From positions 1 through 28,616 of the forward strand of contig PJAB01000371.1 of NCBI GenBank assembly GCA_002887195.1: a stretch of 28,616 nt of DNA, written 5' to 3'. This document shows, piece by piece, positions 9,113-20,000 of this stretch; positions within the stretch are counted from its first letter, which is position 1, and each line of letters starts with the position of its first letter. Origin of the DNA: Chrysochromulina parva. Lineage: Eukaryota; Haptophyta; Prymnesiales; Chrysochromulinaceae. A program made the translations under genes and the position numbers. The notes under the pieces are model-generated. The model did no database searches, was not told the origin of the DNA, and worked only from the letters and a program-made list of their open reading frames with translations.

Positions 9113-9797
9113 GCACTAGCCACTACTGTTAGGATTAATAGATATAGGAAGCAGAACATAAAGAATCCACACGCCACAACGAGTACACAACGACGGGGTG
9201 AGAGTGCGTGTGGTTTTGAGATGTACGACACACGGCGCACGCCGGGCCCTTTGGGGGGGGGGCGGATACGTCATATCCAGCTGGTGCGGATATCTAAAAC
9301 CGAAAGCATTAATTTGCAAAGCATAAGCAATACCAAGAACGCATGAAGGCTGTTCGCTGTAGGCTGTCTCCAGAACGCAGAACCATACATGCTGTTCTTC
9401 AACACAACGCGCTTCCGTCCTAAGCACCTCGCAGCGGAGCCGTCCTTTGAGACGGAGTGTGGTATGCGGGGGGACCGCGACATAAATGACTGACATTCGA
9501 GACAGTCTGTCTGGATGACACTTACGCTCGTCCACGCCCACGACAAAGTCTGGACATTGTCACCGTCTATACGCATGGGCAGTAACAGTGCTGCAGCACC
9601 GGTTTCGCGTCTGTTGCGAAAGGGTCAGTTGAATCGACACACAAGGTACCAACCAGCCACTACCACACGAAACACTGCCACGCAGTGGTCGCGTCGCTCG
9701 GTTGACGCGTCTGTTGTGAACGTTCACACGACACGACGACAGACGAGTTCACGCACACGCAGCGTCATCAACCCGACCGTCGTCGCCGCCCCCAATC
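9113..9797. other. intergenic region without a supported gene
   Basis: This 685-bp stretch lies between two plus-strand genes. It has lower GC than the flanking coding DNA and a run of about ten G at 9253-9262. Only short shadow frames are open. It probably holds the 3' UTR of the oxygenase-like gene and the promoter of the next gene. Confidence 0.5.
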
Positions 9798-10655
9798 ATG
9801 CCTGCGGTACAGGTGCTCGTCACCTGCCTATTGGCGGCGCACGCTGCAGACGCTCTCACCGTGCCGCCTTCGATCCGGGTGCTACGGCCATCCGCCGCTG
9901 CGCCGTCGCCCGTGCTCGTCGCAGCGAAGGCCTCTCCAGCCGCACCACGCAATGCGCAGGGCATTGCCGTCGCATGGGGCGTGTGCGGCTTCCTGGGCAT
10001 TCTTGCGAGCGCGATCAAGCGTTTGGCGCCGATCGCGATGCAGCCATTCCTGCAGCGTGATCTCTCGTGGCTCCAATGGGGCTTCTACGGCGGGTCGATG
10101 GGAATCTTTGCGTATGTCGAGGGCTATGGCGCGTTCCAGAAAAAGTTCTCTCCGTTGGTCGTCGAGCGTGCGATGACGCTCAAGCAGAGCACCTCGCCGG
10201 TGCACATCGCGCTTGCGCCATTCTATTCGATGGGCCTGATGCATGCCACCAAGAAGCGCAAGATCGTCTCGTGGTCGGTGTCGATGTCGGTGGCCATGGT
10301 TGTCGGCATCGTGAAGCGACTGCCATGTACGTGGCACCACGCTGCTACGCGACCACACACGATTAGCAGCACCACACGTCCCCATCACCTTCACAAGCAC
10401 GCGCATGCGCCATGCGCGCATGCGCCATGCGCGCCCGCGCCGCGTCACCGCACCAGCGCGTCTCCCCACTCCTCTCACGCGCTGCTCCCGCCTTCGCCCG
10501 CGTCTTGCATGACCGCAGATCCGTGGCGATCGATCGTGGATGCCGGCGTGTGCACCGGCCTCGCGTGGGGCGCCGTGTCTATTGTCATCATCTACGCGCG
10601 AGCGCTCGCCGGCACGCCGCCGGGCGTCGACCCATGCCTGCCGTCGTCGTCGTAG
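9798..10655 (+). CDS. conserved-looking algal membrane protein, probably plastid-targeted (exons 9798-10326, 10519-10655)
   Basis: The spliced product is 221 residues. The N-terminus (MPAVQVLVTCLLAAHAADAL) is a signal peptide. It is followed by a Ser/Pro/Ala-rich, acid-poor stretch to about residue 55, like the bipartite plastid-targeting leaders of secondary-plastid algae. The mature part has a hydrophobic segment (IAVAWGVCGFLGILASAI), then WLQWGFYGGSMGIFAYVEGYGAFQ and ATKKRKIVSWSVSMSVAMVV. Splicing gives KRLPYPWRSIVDAGVCTGL and a final hydrophobic segment (AWGAVSIVIIYARAL). The text looks like a family conserved among algae, but I cannot name a function. A reading without the intron also stays open because the intron is 192 nt, divisible by three, with no in-frame stop. 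The spliced form reads much more like protein, so I prefer it. Confidence 0.72.
   Translation: MPAVQVLVTCLLAAHAADALTVPPSIRVLRPSAAAPSPVLVAAKASPAAPRNAQGIAVAWGVCGFLGILASAIKRLAPIAMQPFLQRDLSWLQWGFYGGSMGIFAYVEGYGAFQKKFSPLVVERAMTLKQSTSPVHIALAPFYSMGLMHATKKRKIVSWSVSMSVAMVVGIVKRLPCTWHHAATRPHTISSTTRPHHLHKHAHAPCAHAPCAPAPRHRTSASPHSSHALLPPSPASCMTADPWRSIVDAGVCTGLAWGAVSIVIIYARALAGTPPGVDPCLPSSS
10327..10518 (+). other. intron E: 192-nt conventional-looking intron
   Basis: Donor GTACGTGG is at 10327 and acceptor GACCGCAG ends at 10518. The exons join in phase 1 to create TAT, giving LPYPWRS. The inside encodes only a His/Pro/Ala-rich string if translated and contains repeated CGCATGCGCCATG words near 10405-10430. 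It lacks the module shared by introns A, B and D. Confidence 0.75.
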
Positions 10656-11394
10656 GACTCTCGAAATTGGCTCAGCCTCAGCTCTCCCGCATGCATGCCT
10701 GCCCGTGAATGGCGAGCGCGAGGTTGCTGCGCTAGGCGAGGCGAGCGCACGCGGGCGCGAGCTCGTTCTCTGCCCCGACTCGCGGGGCGTGTGGCCAGGT
10801 ATGCGAGTTGTGGGCGGCGCCTGCCTCTTTTCGTTGCGGCATGCGCGGCTGCGCGGGTCAAGAATGAAGAAAGTCTCGAGAGGTCTTGAGCGTTGAGGCG
10901 CGGACCTTGGTTAGCCGCCAATGTCATTAACGTTGGACCGAAACGGCGCTTTTTTCGACAATGGTCGCCAAGAAAGGTAATGGCGGCGCGAGTCGCGACT
11001 CGACGGACCGCTCCGGGCCGCCGGGGGGGCCGGAACATCGCCCGGTGCATGTACTGGTGTCTGGTCGTCTACTTGCTGGTCGTCTCGTCTGTTTCTCAAT
11101 TGCTCCGCAAGGTTGGACTCATGGACTGCCGTGCTCCCATAGCCAAAGGGGGCGGCCTCTTCGCTGAGTCGGCCGCTGGGTTGGCACCGGGGTCGTGGCG
11201 ACGGGTCGTGCATCGGAGCTCATCGCACTGAGTCGGTTCGATTCTGAGGTCTTTCTGCGTGAATCGTGTGTCTTTCCCCTGTCCCGCTCCCGGGGCTTGG
11301 CCGGTAGAACACCTTGGGTATGGGACAAGGGGGGGTGGGGTCGTGTTCGTTAACACAGCCCCTCCCGAGCCCGCTACAGTACTGTGAAGCTGAC
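10656..11394. other. intergenic region without a supported gene
   Basis: This 739-bp stretch separates two plus-strand genes. A frame at 10893-11231 would encode a peptide with one hydrophobic stretch (MYWCLVVYLLVVSSVSQLL), but it has no other support. A pyrimidine-rich tract and GGGGGGTGGGG near 11330-11340 lie just upstream of the PUB-PHD start and may be promoter or 5' UTR sequence. Confidence 0.45.
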
Positions 11395-12570
11395 ATGTCC
11401 GACGCCCTCGCTGTCATCCGCCAGCTGCGCACCGAGGCAGCAACCGCCGAGGCCTTCGAGCTCGCCTTGTCCACCGTCGCTACGCTCGTGCACAACGTGC
11501 TGGCGCATCCAGAGGATGCCAAATTTAGGATTGTTAGACTCGCAAACGCCACCTTCCACGCCCGCCTTGGCCAGTACTTGGCGGGTCTTTCGTTGTTACG
11601 CTCATTCGGCTTCGAAGACGCGTTTCAGGGAGCTGATAAGGGCGAGCAGCCAACACACCTTGCGATTGCTGAAGTTGACGCCGGGCAGCTCGCACAGTGC
11701 CTCGTGCTCGTAGAGGCGGCACGTCTTGCAAGCCGTCAGGTTGCAGGTGAGGAGGAGGAGGAGCAGCAGCGGCCTGCCGGGGCGCCGAGCAGCGCTGGCC
11801 ACGTTTTGCCGGGTGGCGCGGCAGCCTCGTCAGTCTCGCGATCCAGCGGCAAACGGCCTATCGCAGCGGTGACTGCTTCGACCGAGCCATCTGGGAAGCA
11901 TACCATGCTGAATTTTGCTTCGGGAGGTGGAAATTCAGCCGTTGCATCGAGCACCGCGGCGGCCTCAGGCGACGATGATGCCGCAGACGAAAACGACGTC
12001 GAGGAGAGCGCAGTCGAGCTAGAGAGCTACTGCGCAGCATCGATAAACGCGTACTTTGTTCTCCACATGGGCGACTGCGGCGCGCAGCTCCATGAGTTGA
12101 CGTCGCAGCGCGCCTTCGAGCGGCTGGTGACGACCGCCCGCGATGCGCGGTCGATCGCGCTCGCGACGGCCGACGCCGAGGCCGAGGCGCGCGCGGTGTA
12201 CTGGCTGACGTTACTTGTCGAGCATGGCGTACTCAACGGCTGGGCTGAGGTGGAAGGCGCCGAGACGGGCGCAGAGACGACAGCTGCTGACGGACAGGGT
12301 GGGATGGGCGATGAGGAGACCGGCGCAGTCGGAGCATCCGCCGATGGCACTCACGACGGCGTGGACTCTTACGCGGCCGAGGAGGTGCAGGCGGATGGCA
12401 ATTTTGATTCGTGTGCTGTGTGCGGCGGCGATGGCTCGCTAGTCTGTTGCGACGCTTGCCCTCAAGCCTACCACATCGCGTGCCTTGGCGACCGTGCACC
12501 GCCGGAAGACGAGGACGAGGACAAGGCGTGGTTCTGCCCGCCGTGCGCGCAGCAGCTCGGCATGGCATGA
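11395..12570 (+). CDS. PUB domain-PHD finger protein
   Basis: The protein is 391 residues from the ATG at 11395, chosen because the upstream in-frame Met at 11314 adds only low-complexity sequence. Residues 19-75 (AFELALSTVATLVHN, DAKFRIVRLANATFHARL, LLRSFGFED) match the PUB/PUG domain, which in known proteins binds the C-terminus of p97/VCP. The middle is acidic and Ala/Ser-rich. Residues 337-384 form a PHD finger with C4-H-C3 spacing: Cys 340, 343, 352, 355, His 360, Cys 363, 381 and 384, with the Trp before the last Cys pair present. PHD fingers read histone H3 tails. A link between the p97 segregase and chromatin is therefore the natural inference. The stop is followed 493 bp later by the convergent coiled-coil gene. 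Confidence 0.88.
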   Translation: MSDALAVIRQLRTEAATAEAFELALSTVATLVHNVLAHPEDAKFRIVRLANATFHARLGQYLAGLSLLRSFGFEDAFQGADKGEQPTHLAIAEVDAGQLAQCLVLVEAARLASRQVAGEEEEEQQRPAGAPSSAGHVLPGGAAASSVSRSSGKRPIAAVTASTEPSGKHTMLNFASGGGNSAVASSTAAASGDDDAADENDVEESAVELESYCAASINAYFVLHMGDCGAQLHELTSQRAFERLVTTARDARSIALATADAEAEARAVYWLTLLVEHGVLNGWAEVEGAETGAETTAADGQGGMGDEETGAVGASADGTHDGVDSYAAEEVQADGNFDSCAVCGGDGSLVCCDACPQAYHIACLGDRAPPEDEDEDKAWFCPPCAQQLGMA

Positions 12571-13063
12571 ACGGCAGCGGTAGAGGCTCCCTTGCCGCTC
12601 AGTGAAACCGCTCGGCTCCTTTAAGGCTATCACCGACGAATCAACCATCTCAATCATCGTCGCCTCACGCTCGGTGGGGCTGGCTTTGTGGGCTGGTCGA
12701 GGGTCATTCGGCCGGTCGGTCGGCGGGTCGGCATCGGGCTCGGAAATAAATTGAACTTCAACACACAGATATCATACTTCTCGCGTAACAGTCGAAATGC
12801 TTTCAAAGCTAGGTCCGGGTCGGCAGAGCTCCATGGCATGCTCCATGCATGCATCGCTCCACCCCGACGCCGAAAAAGCCAAAACCGGAGGAACATATCG
12901 TATCGACGCGATTTATACCCATGAATAATATGATCGCATCCGATCGGAGCCATCTTTCATTGCTCGGCTTGCTGTATGCTGAAATTCTCGCGTAGCCTCC
13001 ACGGCACAACGCTGATTTGCCTGCCATTTCTTTGTGACCGCCGGATGTTCTGGCGGCACGGTA
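12571..13063. other. convergent intergenic region
   Basis: This 493-bp region between two gene ends is AT-richer from about 12740 to 12990. It presumably holds both 3' UTRs. No RNA gene or supported ORF was found. Confidence 0.5.
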
Positions 13064-15853
13064 TTAATCTTCAGTCGTCTCAAACGAGATCCGCTTCACT
13101 CCCATCGGCAAGTTGCCCTTTTCTGCAGCAGTGATGCGGGACCGAATCGAGGCCCGTCTCGCACTGGTGTGCTCGAGGTCCGGCTTGAGGTCGGGGTTAT
13201 ACATGGGGGAATTCGCCTCATCATCAAGCTCGCTGCCCATCCCCACTGGCAGCACTCGTCGCCGTGAAGGCGACGAAGGCGATAGCGGCTGCGCAAACGT
13301 GTCGGAGGTCACGAGGAGCTTGTTTGTGGTACGGTATGGCGTGGCCTCAAGCGATGGCGGCTTGAGCTCGACCTCAGTCGTTGACGTCGGCGTGTTTGCC
13401 TGATCCCTTTCGGGGCGCTGGATTGTGGGCGTCGTCGGCACGTCCGTCTGGTCCCCTTCGGCGCGCTGAATCGTGGGGAGCTTCTTCGGTGAGTCTGTCT
13501 GGGACCCTTCAGGGGCCCGGATCTTAGCGAGTTTGGTCTCAATGGAGAGCCTGTACTGCTGCAGCTTCGAGATCTCGTGCTGCAGCGTGACGCGTTCTTC
13601 ATCAACATTCGCGAGTGCGTTCTGAGCCTTCTTTTCAGCCGCAGCGACCTTATCCTGCGATGCCTGCAGAGCTTCGACCAATTCCACCCGCCGCGACTTG
13701 AGATCATCTACCAATTTGCGTACGGCGAGCTCGTGACTGTGCGCAAGCGCAAGGCCGTGTCTCCCTTGGGGTGGTGCCTCCGCCGCCTCTGTGGCCTCCT
13801 CCTGCGTCTCCTCAACGGCTGTGACGTCGAGCTTCATGCCGACCAGCAGCGAGTCGACGTATGATTGTTGCTCCGCGAGCACACGTGACTCAGATTCGAT
13901 CGCCACGCGCATTCGGGCGAGGTTGAGCTTGTTGGCCGTCTTGAGACTCTCGAGCTGTGTGCCGAAGCCCTTCTTGAGGTAGGTGGCCGACGTCAGTTCG
14001 TGCTGACGATCGTTGAGGGCTGCCTGCGTTAGATCGATTTCCGTCTGCATCATTTTGATTATCTCCTTGTTGTCCTGCCTGGTGCGCGTCAAATGCTCCA
14101 GCTGCTTTTCTTCAATCTCGAGCTGGCTCATCTTTTCAGAGAAGAACCGCTGCCGCCCGATATGCGCCGTCGCAAGCGCCTGGCGTTCGGCTCGCTTTTG
14201 GCGCATGTGCGAGGCACGCAGACTTTTGGCCTCGTCGTACTTCTGCGTGTATGCACTCTCGGCCCGCTCGATGAGCGCCAAGCGCCCCTTACTTTCATCC
14301 AAACTCTGCTCCACAAGGGAGCGCGTGCTCTCCAGCATCTTCTTCGCAAACGGGTCCTTAGCGTTCCCCTGACCCTCGAACATCACCACGAGATCGCCAA
14401 TGCGGAACGTTTCTTGCATCGTGATCAGCGAACGCAGCGAGTCCTTGTCCGCCTCGAAGATACGCAACTTGCACTCCATCTGCGCCTCGGCGAGTCTTTC
14501 CTCTGCGGCGAGTTCCGCTTCGCGAGCCTTGCACGCAGCCATGGCGTGGTCGTCGAGCGCCATCTTGGTCTTGATCTCCTCCACCTGCGCGGTCGTCGTC
14601 GACACGCGCTGCATCTTCGCCTCGACGATGCGCGTATTCGCGACCTGCTCTTGCAGCTTCGTCTGTTCCGATCGCAGCAGCGCCATGCGCTGCTCAACGA
14701 GCTCCAAGTTGAGTTTCTTCGCGACCACCTCGCTCGAGACGGCATTGTACTGCGTTTCCTGCTGCTTCTCCATGGAGTGGTACTCGGAGTACATCTTCTT
14801 CAGTTCACGGTGCATGTTGTGCAGTTTCTCAGTCTGCTTGGCCAGGCGGTCCTGCGCCTCGGCGACCTCCCGCCGCACGCGCCCCGTGATGCCGTGTGTG
14901 TCCATGCGCCGCTGGGTCTCCATCGTGACGAGCTGATTGACCTCGTTTTTCAGCTGGCTGCATTTGTCGCCGTACGCGTCGACATGCAAGAGCATCGAGT
15001 CGATGGACTTTATGTTCCGCTCGTGCTCGGCGATCTGGTCCGTCTCCGTGGCACGATCCTCCTTCAGGCTGTCCTGAATCTTGTTGATTTGGATGTCTGT
15101 GGCTGCCATCGACATGTTCGCGAGCTCGAGCGAGCTGTAGAATGTCTGGAGGTCGGTCGAGAGCATGTCAGTAATCTGCATGTTGAGGAGCTGGTCTTCA
15201 CTCATCGCCGCCATCTTTGCCTCGTGCGCGGCCTTCTCCCTAGTCTTTTGGGCCTGGAACTGGGCATGGAGCTTCTCTTCTGCTACACGGGCTCGCTCCT
15301 TGGCCTCCCTGGCCTCGAGCTTCAATTCTTCTGCTCGGGCCTTGGCGGCTTCTTCGGCGATAAACGCCTGCTGCTCCTTCCTCGCGCGCATCAGCTGCAG
15401 CTCCATCTGCACCTCGCACTCGAGCTGTTCCTCTGTTGAGATGGGTGGCTCGTAAGTTGCAGGCTCGTTTAGCTCGACGACGGTGGCGAGGCCGCCGGCC
15501 ATGGTTGGCTGCGCTGTCACCTTCCGTTGCGAGTGCCCCCGAGCGGCCGCTTGCACCTGTGTTGCCGCCCATGCGCGAACGCCTGCAGATTTTGCCGCGG
15601 CGAAGCTTGCATCACTGATGTCGACGTGCTGAGCCGCAGCAGAGCTCTCGGCAGGATCAGCCGCAGGAGCTGCGATCACGGACTTGGGCGACTCGACTGA
15701 GAGGTCCTTCAAGTTCTGCACTGATTGCGATCCCTGCGGCGAAGCCATGGCAGAAGCCTTGTCGGCAACAACGCTCTTGCTCGAGGCCGCTTTCTTGGTA
15801 CGGCTAAAACTCATTGCTGTGCGCAATGCTGTGGCGGTTGAGATCTTCGGCAT
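13064..15853 (-). CDS. long coiled-coil protein with an N-terminal IQ motif
   Basis: The protein is 929 residues from the Met at 15853; an upstream Met at 15877 would add 8 residues. Residues 1-100 are Ser/Ala-rich. AWAATQVQAAARGHSQRK at about 103-120 is an IQ-like calmodulin-binding motif. From about 150 to 790 nearly all sequence is heptad-like, charged alpha-helix (for example EELKLEAREAKERARVAEEK and QRMALLRSEQTKLQEQVAN), interrupted around residue 480 by MQETFRIGDLVVMFEGQGNA. The C-terminal tail is Pro/Thr/Ser-rich with three imperfect repeats built on PTIQR(A/P)E-D-Q (bases 13395-13510). It is probably cytoskeletal, centrosomal or flagellar, but nothing identifies a specific family. Low-complexity tracts are far fewer than in its divergent neighbour. 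Confidence 0.85.
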   Translation of the reverse strand: MPKISTATALRTAMSFSRTKKAASSKSVVADKASAMASPQGSQSVQNLKDLSVESPKSVIAAPAADPAESSAAAQHVDISDASFAAAKSAGVRAWAATQVQAAARGHSQRKVTAQPTMAGGLATVVELNEPATYEPPISTEEQLECEVQMELQLMRARKEQQAFIAEEAAKARAEELKLEAREAKERARVAEEKLHAQFQAQKTREKAAHEAKMAAMSEDQLLNMQITDMLSTDLQTFYSSLELANMSMAATDIQINKIQDSLKEDRATETDQIAEHERNIKSIDSMLLHVDAYGDKCSQLKNEVNQLVTMETQRRMDTHGITGRVRREVAEAQDRLAKQTEKLHNMHRELKKMYSEYHSMEKQQETQYNAVSSEVVAKKLNLELVEQRMALLRSEQTKLQEQVANTRIVEAKMQRVSTTTAQVEEIKTKMALDDHAMAACKAREAELAAEERLAEAQMECKLRIFEADKDSLRSLITMQETFRIGDLVVMFEGQGNAKDPFAKKMLESTRSLVEQSLDESKGRLALIERAESAYTQKYDEAKSLRASHMRQKRAERQALATAHIGRQRFFSEKMSQLEIEEKQLEHLTRTRQDNKEIIKMMQTEIDLTQAALNDRQHELTSATYLKKGFGTQLESLKTANKLNLARMRVAIESESRVLAEQQSYVDSLLVGMKLDVTAVEETQEEATEAAEAPPQGRHGLALAHSHELAVRKLVDDLKSRRVELVEALQASQDKVAAAEKKAQNALANVDEERVTLQHEISKLQQYRLSIETKLAKIRAPEGSQTDSPKKLPTIQRAEGDQTDVPTTPTIQRPERDQANTPTSTTEVELKPPSLEATPYRTTNKLLVTSDTFAQPLSPSSPSRRRVLPVGMGSELDDEANSPMYNPDLKPDLEHTSARRASIRSRITAAEKGNLPMGVKRISFETTED

Positions 15854-16188
15854 TTTAGAGGATGGCAAAAAGTGCACGACGCGACCAGCGACACGGCCGC
15901 GACTGCGATTCCCGTCGCAGTGGAGGTTTGTGTATGAGCCAGTCGACTGTTTCGAAATACGAAACGACGTCTATGAAACAACCTCCTGGACACTCCTTTT
16001 GAGGGCGCTGTGGTTTTTTTACGGCCGAGTCGAACGCTGCCATCCACACTGATGATCTTTGAGGAGTTCGTTTGACATAAATCACACCCCCATACATACA
16101 GGACGTTACGCGGTCCGCAAACTTGTGGTCTGTGTGATGCGAGACACGAGGGGAAAGCGGACCAGCCGCTCGTTTATACTTCCTCCAC
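15854..16188. promoter_or_regulatory. divergent promoter region
   Basis: This 335-bp gap lies between the starts of the coiled-coil gene (-) and the chromo-barrel gene (+). It must hold both promoters and 5' UTRs. It is moderately AT-rich around 15950-16090, with GGGGTGTGATTTATGTC on the minus strand. I see no canonical TATA box or defined factor site. Confidence 0.4.
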
Positions 16189-17066
16189 ATGCCGCCGGCC
16201 GCGGAGGGTGACCGCGTCTCAGTGTCCGCCTGGCACTTTGACGACGTGCCCGCTGGCAAGGACCATAATGTCGACCGGTGGAGCTACCAGCACTTTGGCG
16301 CGGCGCACTGGCGGTATGCTCGATGCTACGGGATCGTCTCGAAGTTTATCTCCAGCACCATGGTCGAGGTGATCTGGACGGACGACATTTGGAGGGGCGG
16401 CAAGGATGAGGTGCGATGCGACTGGCTGAGGCGGGAGGATCCCGTTGCCGCAGACACCGCGTTCGTGGAGAACCTCCGCAGGGCCCAGCAGAAGGCCGCA
16501 GCGGCGAAAGACGGGACAGCAGAGTCCTCAAAAAAGCGCCGTAGCAACTGCGCGCCATCGAATAGCAGCAGTGGCAGTGGCAACGCCAGCGCCAGCATCT
16601 CCGTAGACGGCAAAGGCAAGCGTCAGCGTGCGATGGTGGAGGCCTCAACCAGCAGCGCCGCGGACGCCTCATCTTCACCGACGACGACGGCGCCGTTGTC
16701 TCTGCCCGCGCGATCCAACCGGGCAGTCTTCGGTGACGCCGCGGCCGATGCTCGGCCGCCGCCGCCGTCGTCCAAGGTACCCGTGCCCACAGCGGCGCTG
16801 GTCCAGCCGGCAGCCACTTCTGCGACTGCGAAGGCTGCGGCTGCCAAGGCAGCAGCGGCAGGGGCAGAGACGGCAGCGGCGGCAGGGAAGGCAGCCACAG
16901 TCACGGAGGCGGCGGCAGGCAAGGTGGCGAAGACGTTGGCAGCGGACAAGAAGGCGGCGGCAGCAGGCAAGGCGGCAGGCAAGGCGGCAGGCAAGGCGGT
17001 AGACAGGGAGGCACATGATGCGGCAGAAAAGGTCGCTGCTGCTGCTGCTGCTGCTGCTGCAGCCGC

Positions 17067-17099
<33 letters not shown>

Positions 17100-20000
17100 C
17101 GGTGCCCCGGCCAGCGCCGCCAGCGCCGCCAGCGCCGCCAGCGCTGCGGTCCCAGTCGCGAGCGCACTGTCGGTGCCCAAGCCGCGCGCGACCGCCAAGA
17201 CGGGCGGCGAGCCGCGCAACAACCCCAGCGCCATCCCGAGTGTGCCGTGCGCAGCCCCTGATCCGCGCGCGGCGGCTGCGGTAGCGGCGGCTAGGGGCGC
17301 GGGGGCCAGCTGCCTGGGCGCGGCTGCCGCGGCCGCCGCGGCCTCGGCGGCCGCAGCGGCCATGCAGCCGGGCTGCAAGGGCGCGGATGTGATCGCCTCC
17401 AGCCATGGCAGTATGCCGTTCACAAAGGCGACCCCCTTGCGCGCCTCCGCCGTCTCGGGTTCGTCAGAAGTCGTGCGCGCCTCCGCCGTCTCGGGTTCGT
17501 CAGACGTGGTGGTTTCTCCTGGCTCCGCTCTCTCCTTTACCGGTACCGCTCTCTCCTTCCCCTCGGCCGGTGCCGCTCAGCCCTCTCATGGGTCCGTGCT
17601 TGGGCCGCTGTATGCCGGACAGGACAGCGCGATCGGCCGGCCGCTTTTCCCGCCGCCCGCGACCTTCCTAATCGGGCAGTCGCCACTGTCCACGACTGTC
17701 CCGATCGGGATGCCTTCACCCTTTCAGGCCTGGCCTTGGCAGCCTGGTTACGGGGAGGTCATGCCAGCACAGGGTTCGTCATGCCATCCTGGCTACGGGG
17801 AGGCTGTCGCGAGCACTGTAGCGAGCGTTCAGATGGACAGGGGCAGCCTGGGCCACGTGCTAGCTGGCCACCTTTTTGGGTCCGAGGGCGCGGTCGAGCC
17901 ACCCGCGACTGCCGCTCTAGCTACGTCTGCCGCCGGTGCTAGCTGCGCAGCCGGTCAGTCACCCTTCGCCTCAGCCGCCAACCCCTTGGCTGCTGCCAGC
18001 CTCACCTCTGCCACCGGGCCCTTTCGTGGCACCGCGCCCGCCACCATACCTTCGCATCATATTGCGCAGAGCGGCCCAGCGCCGTGGCTGGGTGCGTGGC
18101 CGCCCGGGGAAGCTCGAGCGAGGGCTTGGCTACCCGGCATGGAGCCTCCCGCGGCAAGCGGCACCACGCATCCCTCCGCGCTGTTTCCCCTGCTTCGGTT
18201 GGCCAAGGGCAGCATGGGGCGGGGGCTTGGGTCGCGCGGAGCAGCACGTGGAAGGGGCAGTAGTCGAGGCAGGGGGCACGTCGTCGGAGGCACAGATGGC
18301 GGCGGTGGCTGTGATGGAAGCGCCGCTACGGACTCAGCAGCATCAGCGCCGCTATGGATCGAATTTGAACATGCCAGCGCAGTAGGAGCAGCAGCAGCAG
18401 CACGTGAAGCCAAGAGCGCAGCACGTGAAGCAGCACGTGAAGCAGCACGTGAAGCCAAGTGCGCAGCACGTGAAGCAGCACGTGAAGCCAAGTGCGCAGC
18501 ACGTGAAGCAGCAGCCGCAGCAGCACGTGAAGCCAAGAGCGCAGCACGTGAAGCAGCACGTGAAGCAGCACGTGAAGCCAAGAGCGGATCAGGTGAAGCA
18601 GCACGTGAAGCCAAGTGCGCAGCACGTGAAGCAGCACGTGAAGCCAAGAGCGCAGCAGGTGAAGCAGCACGTGAAGCCAAAAGCGTAGCAGGTGAAGCCA
18701 AGGGCGCAGCGGCAGCAGCTGGAGCGCCACGCTCAACGACCACGACGGCGCCCGAGCCTATCGAGAGCGCCGCAGAGAAGTTCGCCGAGGCCATGTGCGG
18801 TGCAGTGGCCAAGTCTCCTGGGTGGGCCGTGCCCGGCTTTCCGCTGCCCGAGCCGAGCTCCGGCGATGCGATGCGCTCCCCAGGCCAGAGCTGCTCGCGC
18901 CTCATTCTACGCGGCGATCTGGAATTCTTTCAAGAGATCGCCCCCCCGTTCTCGGCGCCCATCTCGGCGCCCATCTCGGCGCCCAGCTCGGCGCCCATCT
19001 CGGCGCCCAGCTCGGCGCACAATCCGCCCGTCCCAACCGCCGCCGCCGCCGCGCCCGCGTCGCCTGCGGCGGCTGCGTCGCCTGCAGCGGCTGCGGCGGC
19101 TGCGGCGGCTGCGTCGGCGCCGGCAGAGTCAGCAGAGACGGTGCCGATGCTCGCAGTTGCGCCCGAAGCATCCCTTCTGGAGGCACGCGCCGCGCCCAAC
19201 TCGGCGCCCAGCTCGGCGCCCAGCTCGGCGCCCAGCTCGGCACACAATCCAGGTGCGCCCGAAGCTTCCCTTCCGGAAGCACGCGCCGCGGTGGCCGGTC
19301 CGATGGCGTTTTCTGTAGCCGAGCTGCTCGAGAGGACGCGCGACAGACCGTCGCATGCCGCCGCCGTGCCCGCGCCCCCATGGAACGCTCGAGACGACGC
19401 TCGCGAGGACGCGCCCCCCTGCGGTGTGAACGCTCGAGACGACGCTCGCGAGGACGCGCCTCCATGGGGTGGCCGCCCGCTAGCCACCGCGGGCTCCATG
19501 GAAAACGCTCGAGCACCCGCCTCCACCGAATCATCGGAGGCGGCGGCGGCGGCGGCGGCAGTGGCGAAGTTCGAAGCGGATGGTTCCGACGAAGCGCGCT
19601 CTCATCGTGACGAAGCGCGCACTTATGACGAAGCGCGCTCTTATAGTGACGAAGCGCGCTCGTATCGGCAGTTGAGTGCCGTGCGTCATTCGATCTGTGC
19701 GCCGCCCCTCGTCGCGACGATCGAGGTCGGCGCGGACGCGGTTGTGGGCGATCGGTTCCGAACGTGCGACCGTCGAGGGCTCTGGCATGAGGCGAAGGTG
19801 GTCGACGTTCGCGAAGGCGTGACGTGCGCCAACGAAGGCGGTCGTCGTGGTGGCGGGAATGGCAGCGGCAGTGACAGCGGCGATGGTGGCGGCAATGGCG
19901 GCGGTCATGGCGACGGAAACGGTAGCGGCAGAGGCGGCGGCAGTGGTGGCGGCAGGAGCGATGGAGGGCCGAGCGATGGCGGTGGCACCAACGACAGTCG

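Noticed and set aside
10893..11231. Small plus-strand frame with one hydrophobic stretch
   Set aside because: Only one hydrophobic segment supports it; composition is otherwise like shadow ORFs.
11230..11250. tRNA T-loop-like GGTTCGATTC
   Set aside because: The flanking bases do not form a T-stem and no acceptor or anticodon arm is visible.
12835..12875. Possible solo copy of the introner core in the intergenic region (CATGCATGCATCGCTCC)
   Set aside because: Only the short GCATGCAT word matches; the GTGCTCACC and acceptor parts are missing.
14093..15439. Long plus-strand open frame (about 448 codons) antisense to the coiled-coil gene
   Set aside because: The Leu/Arg/His-rich product has no domain and mirrors the heptads of the opposite strand; it is a high-GC shadow.
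16623..17423. Antisense poly-Ala open frame
   Set aside because: Complement of the triplet-repeat tract; no start context or domain.
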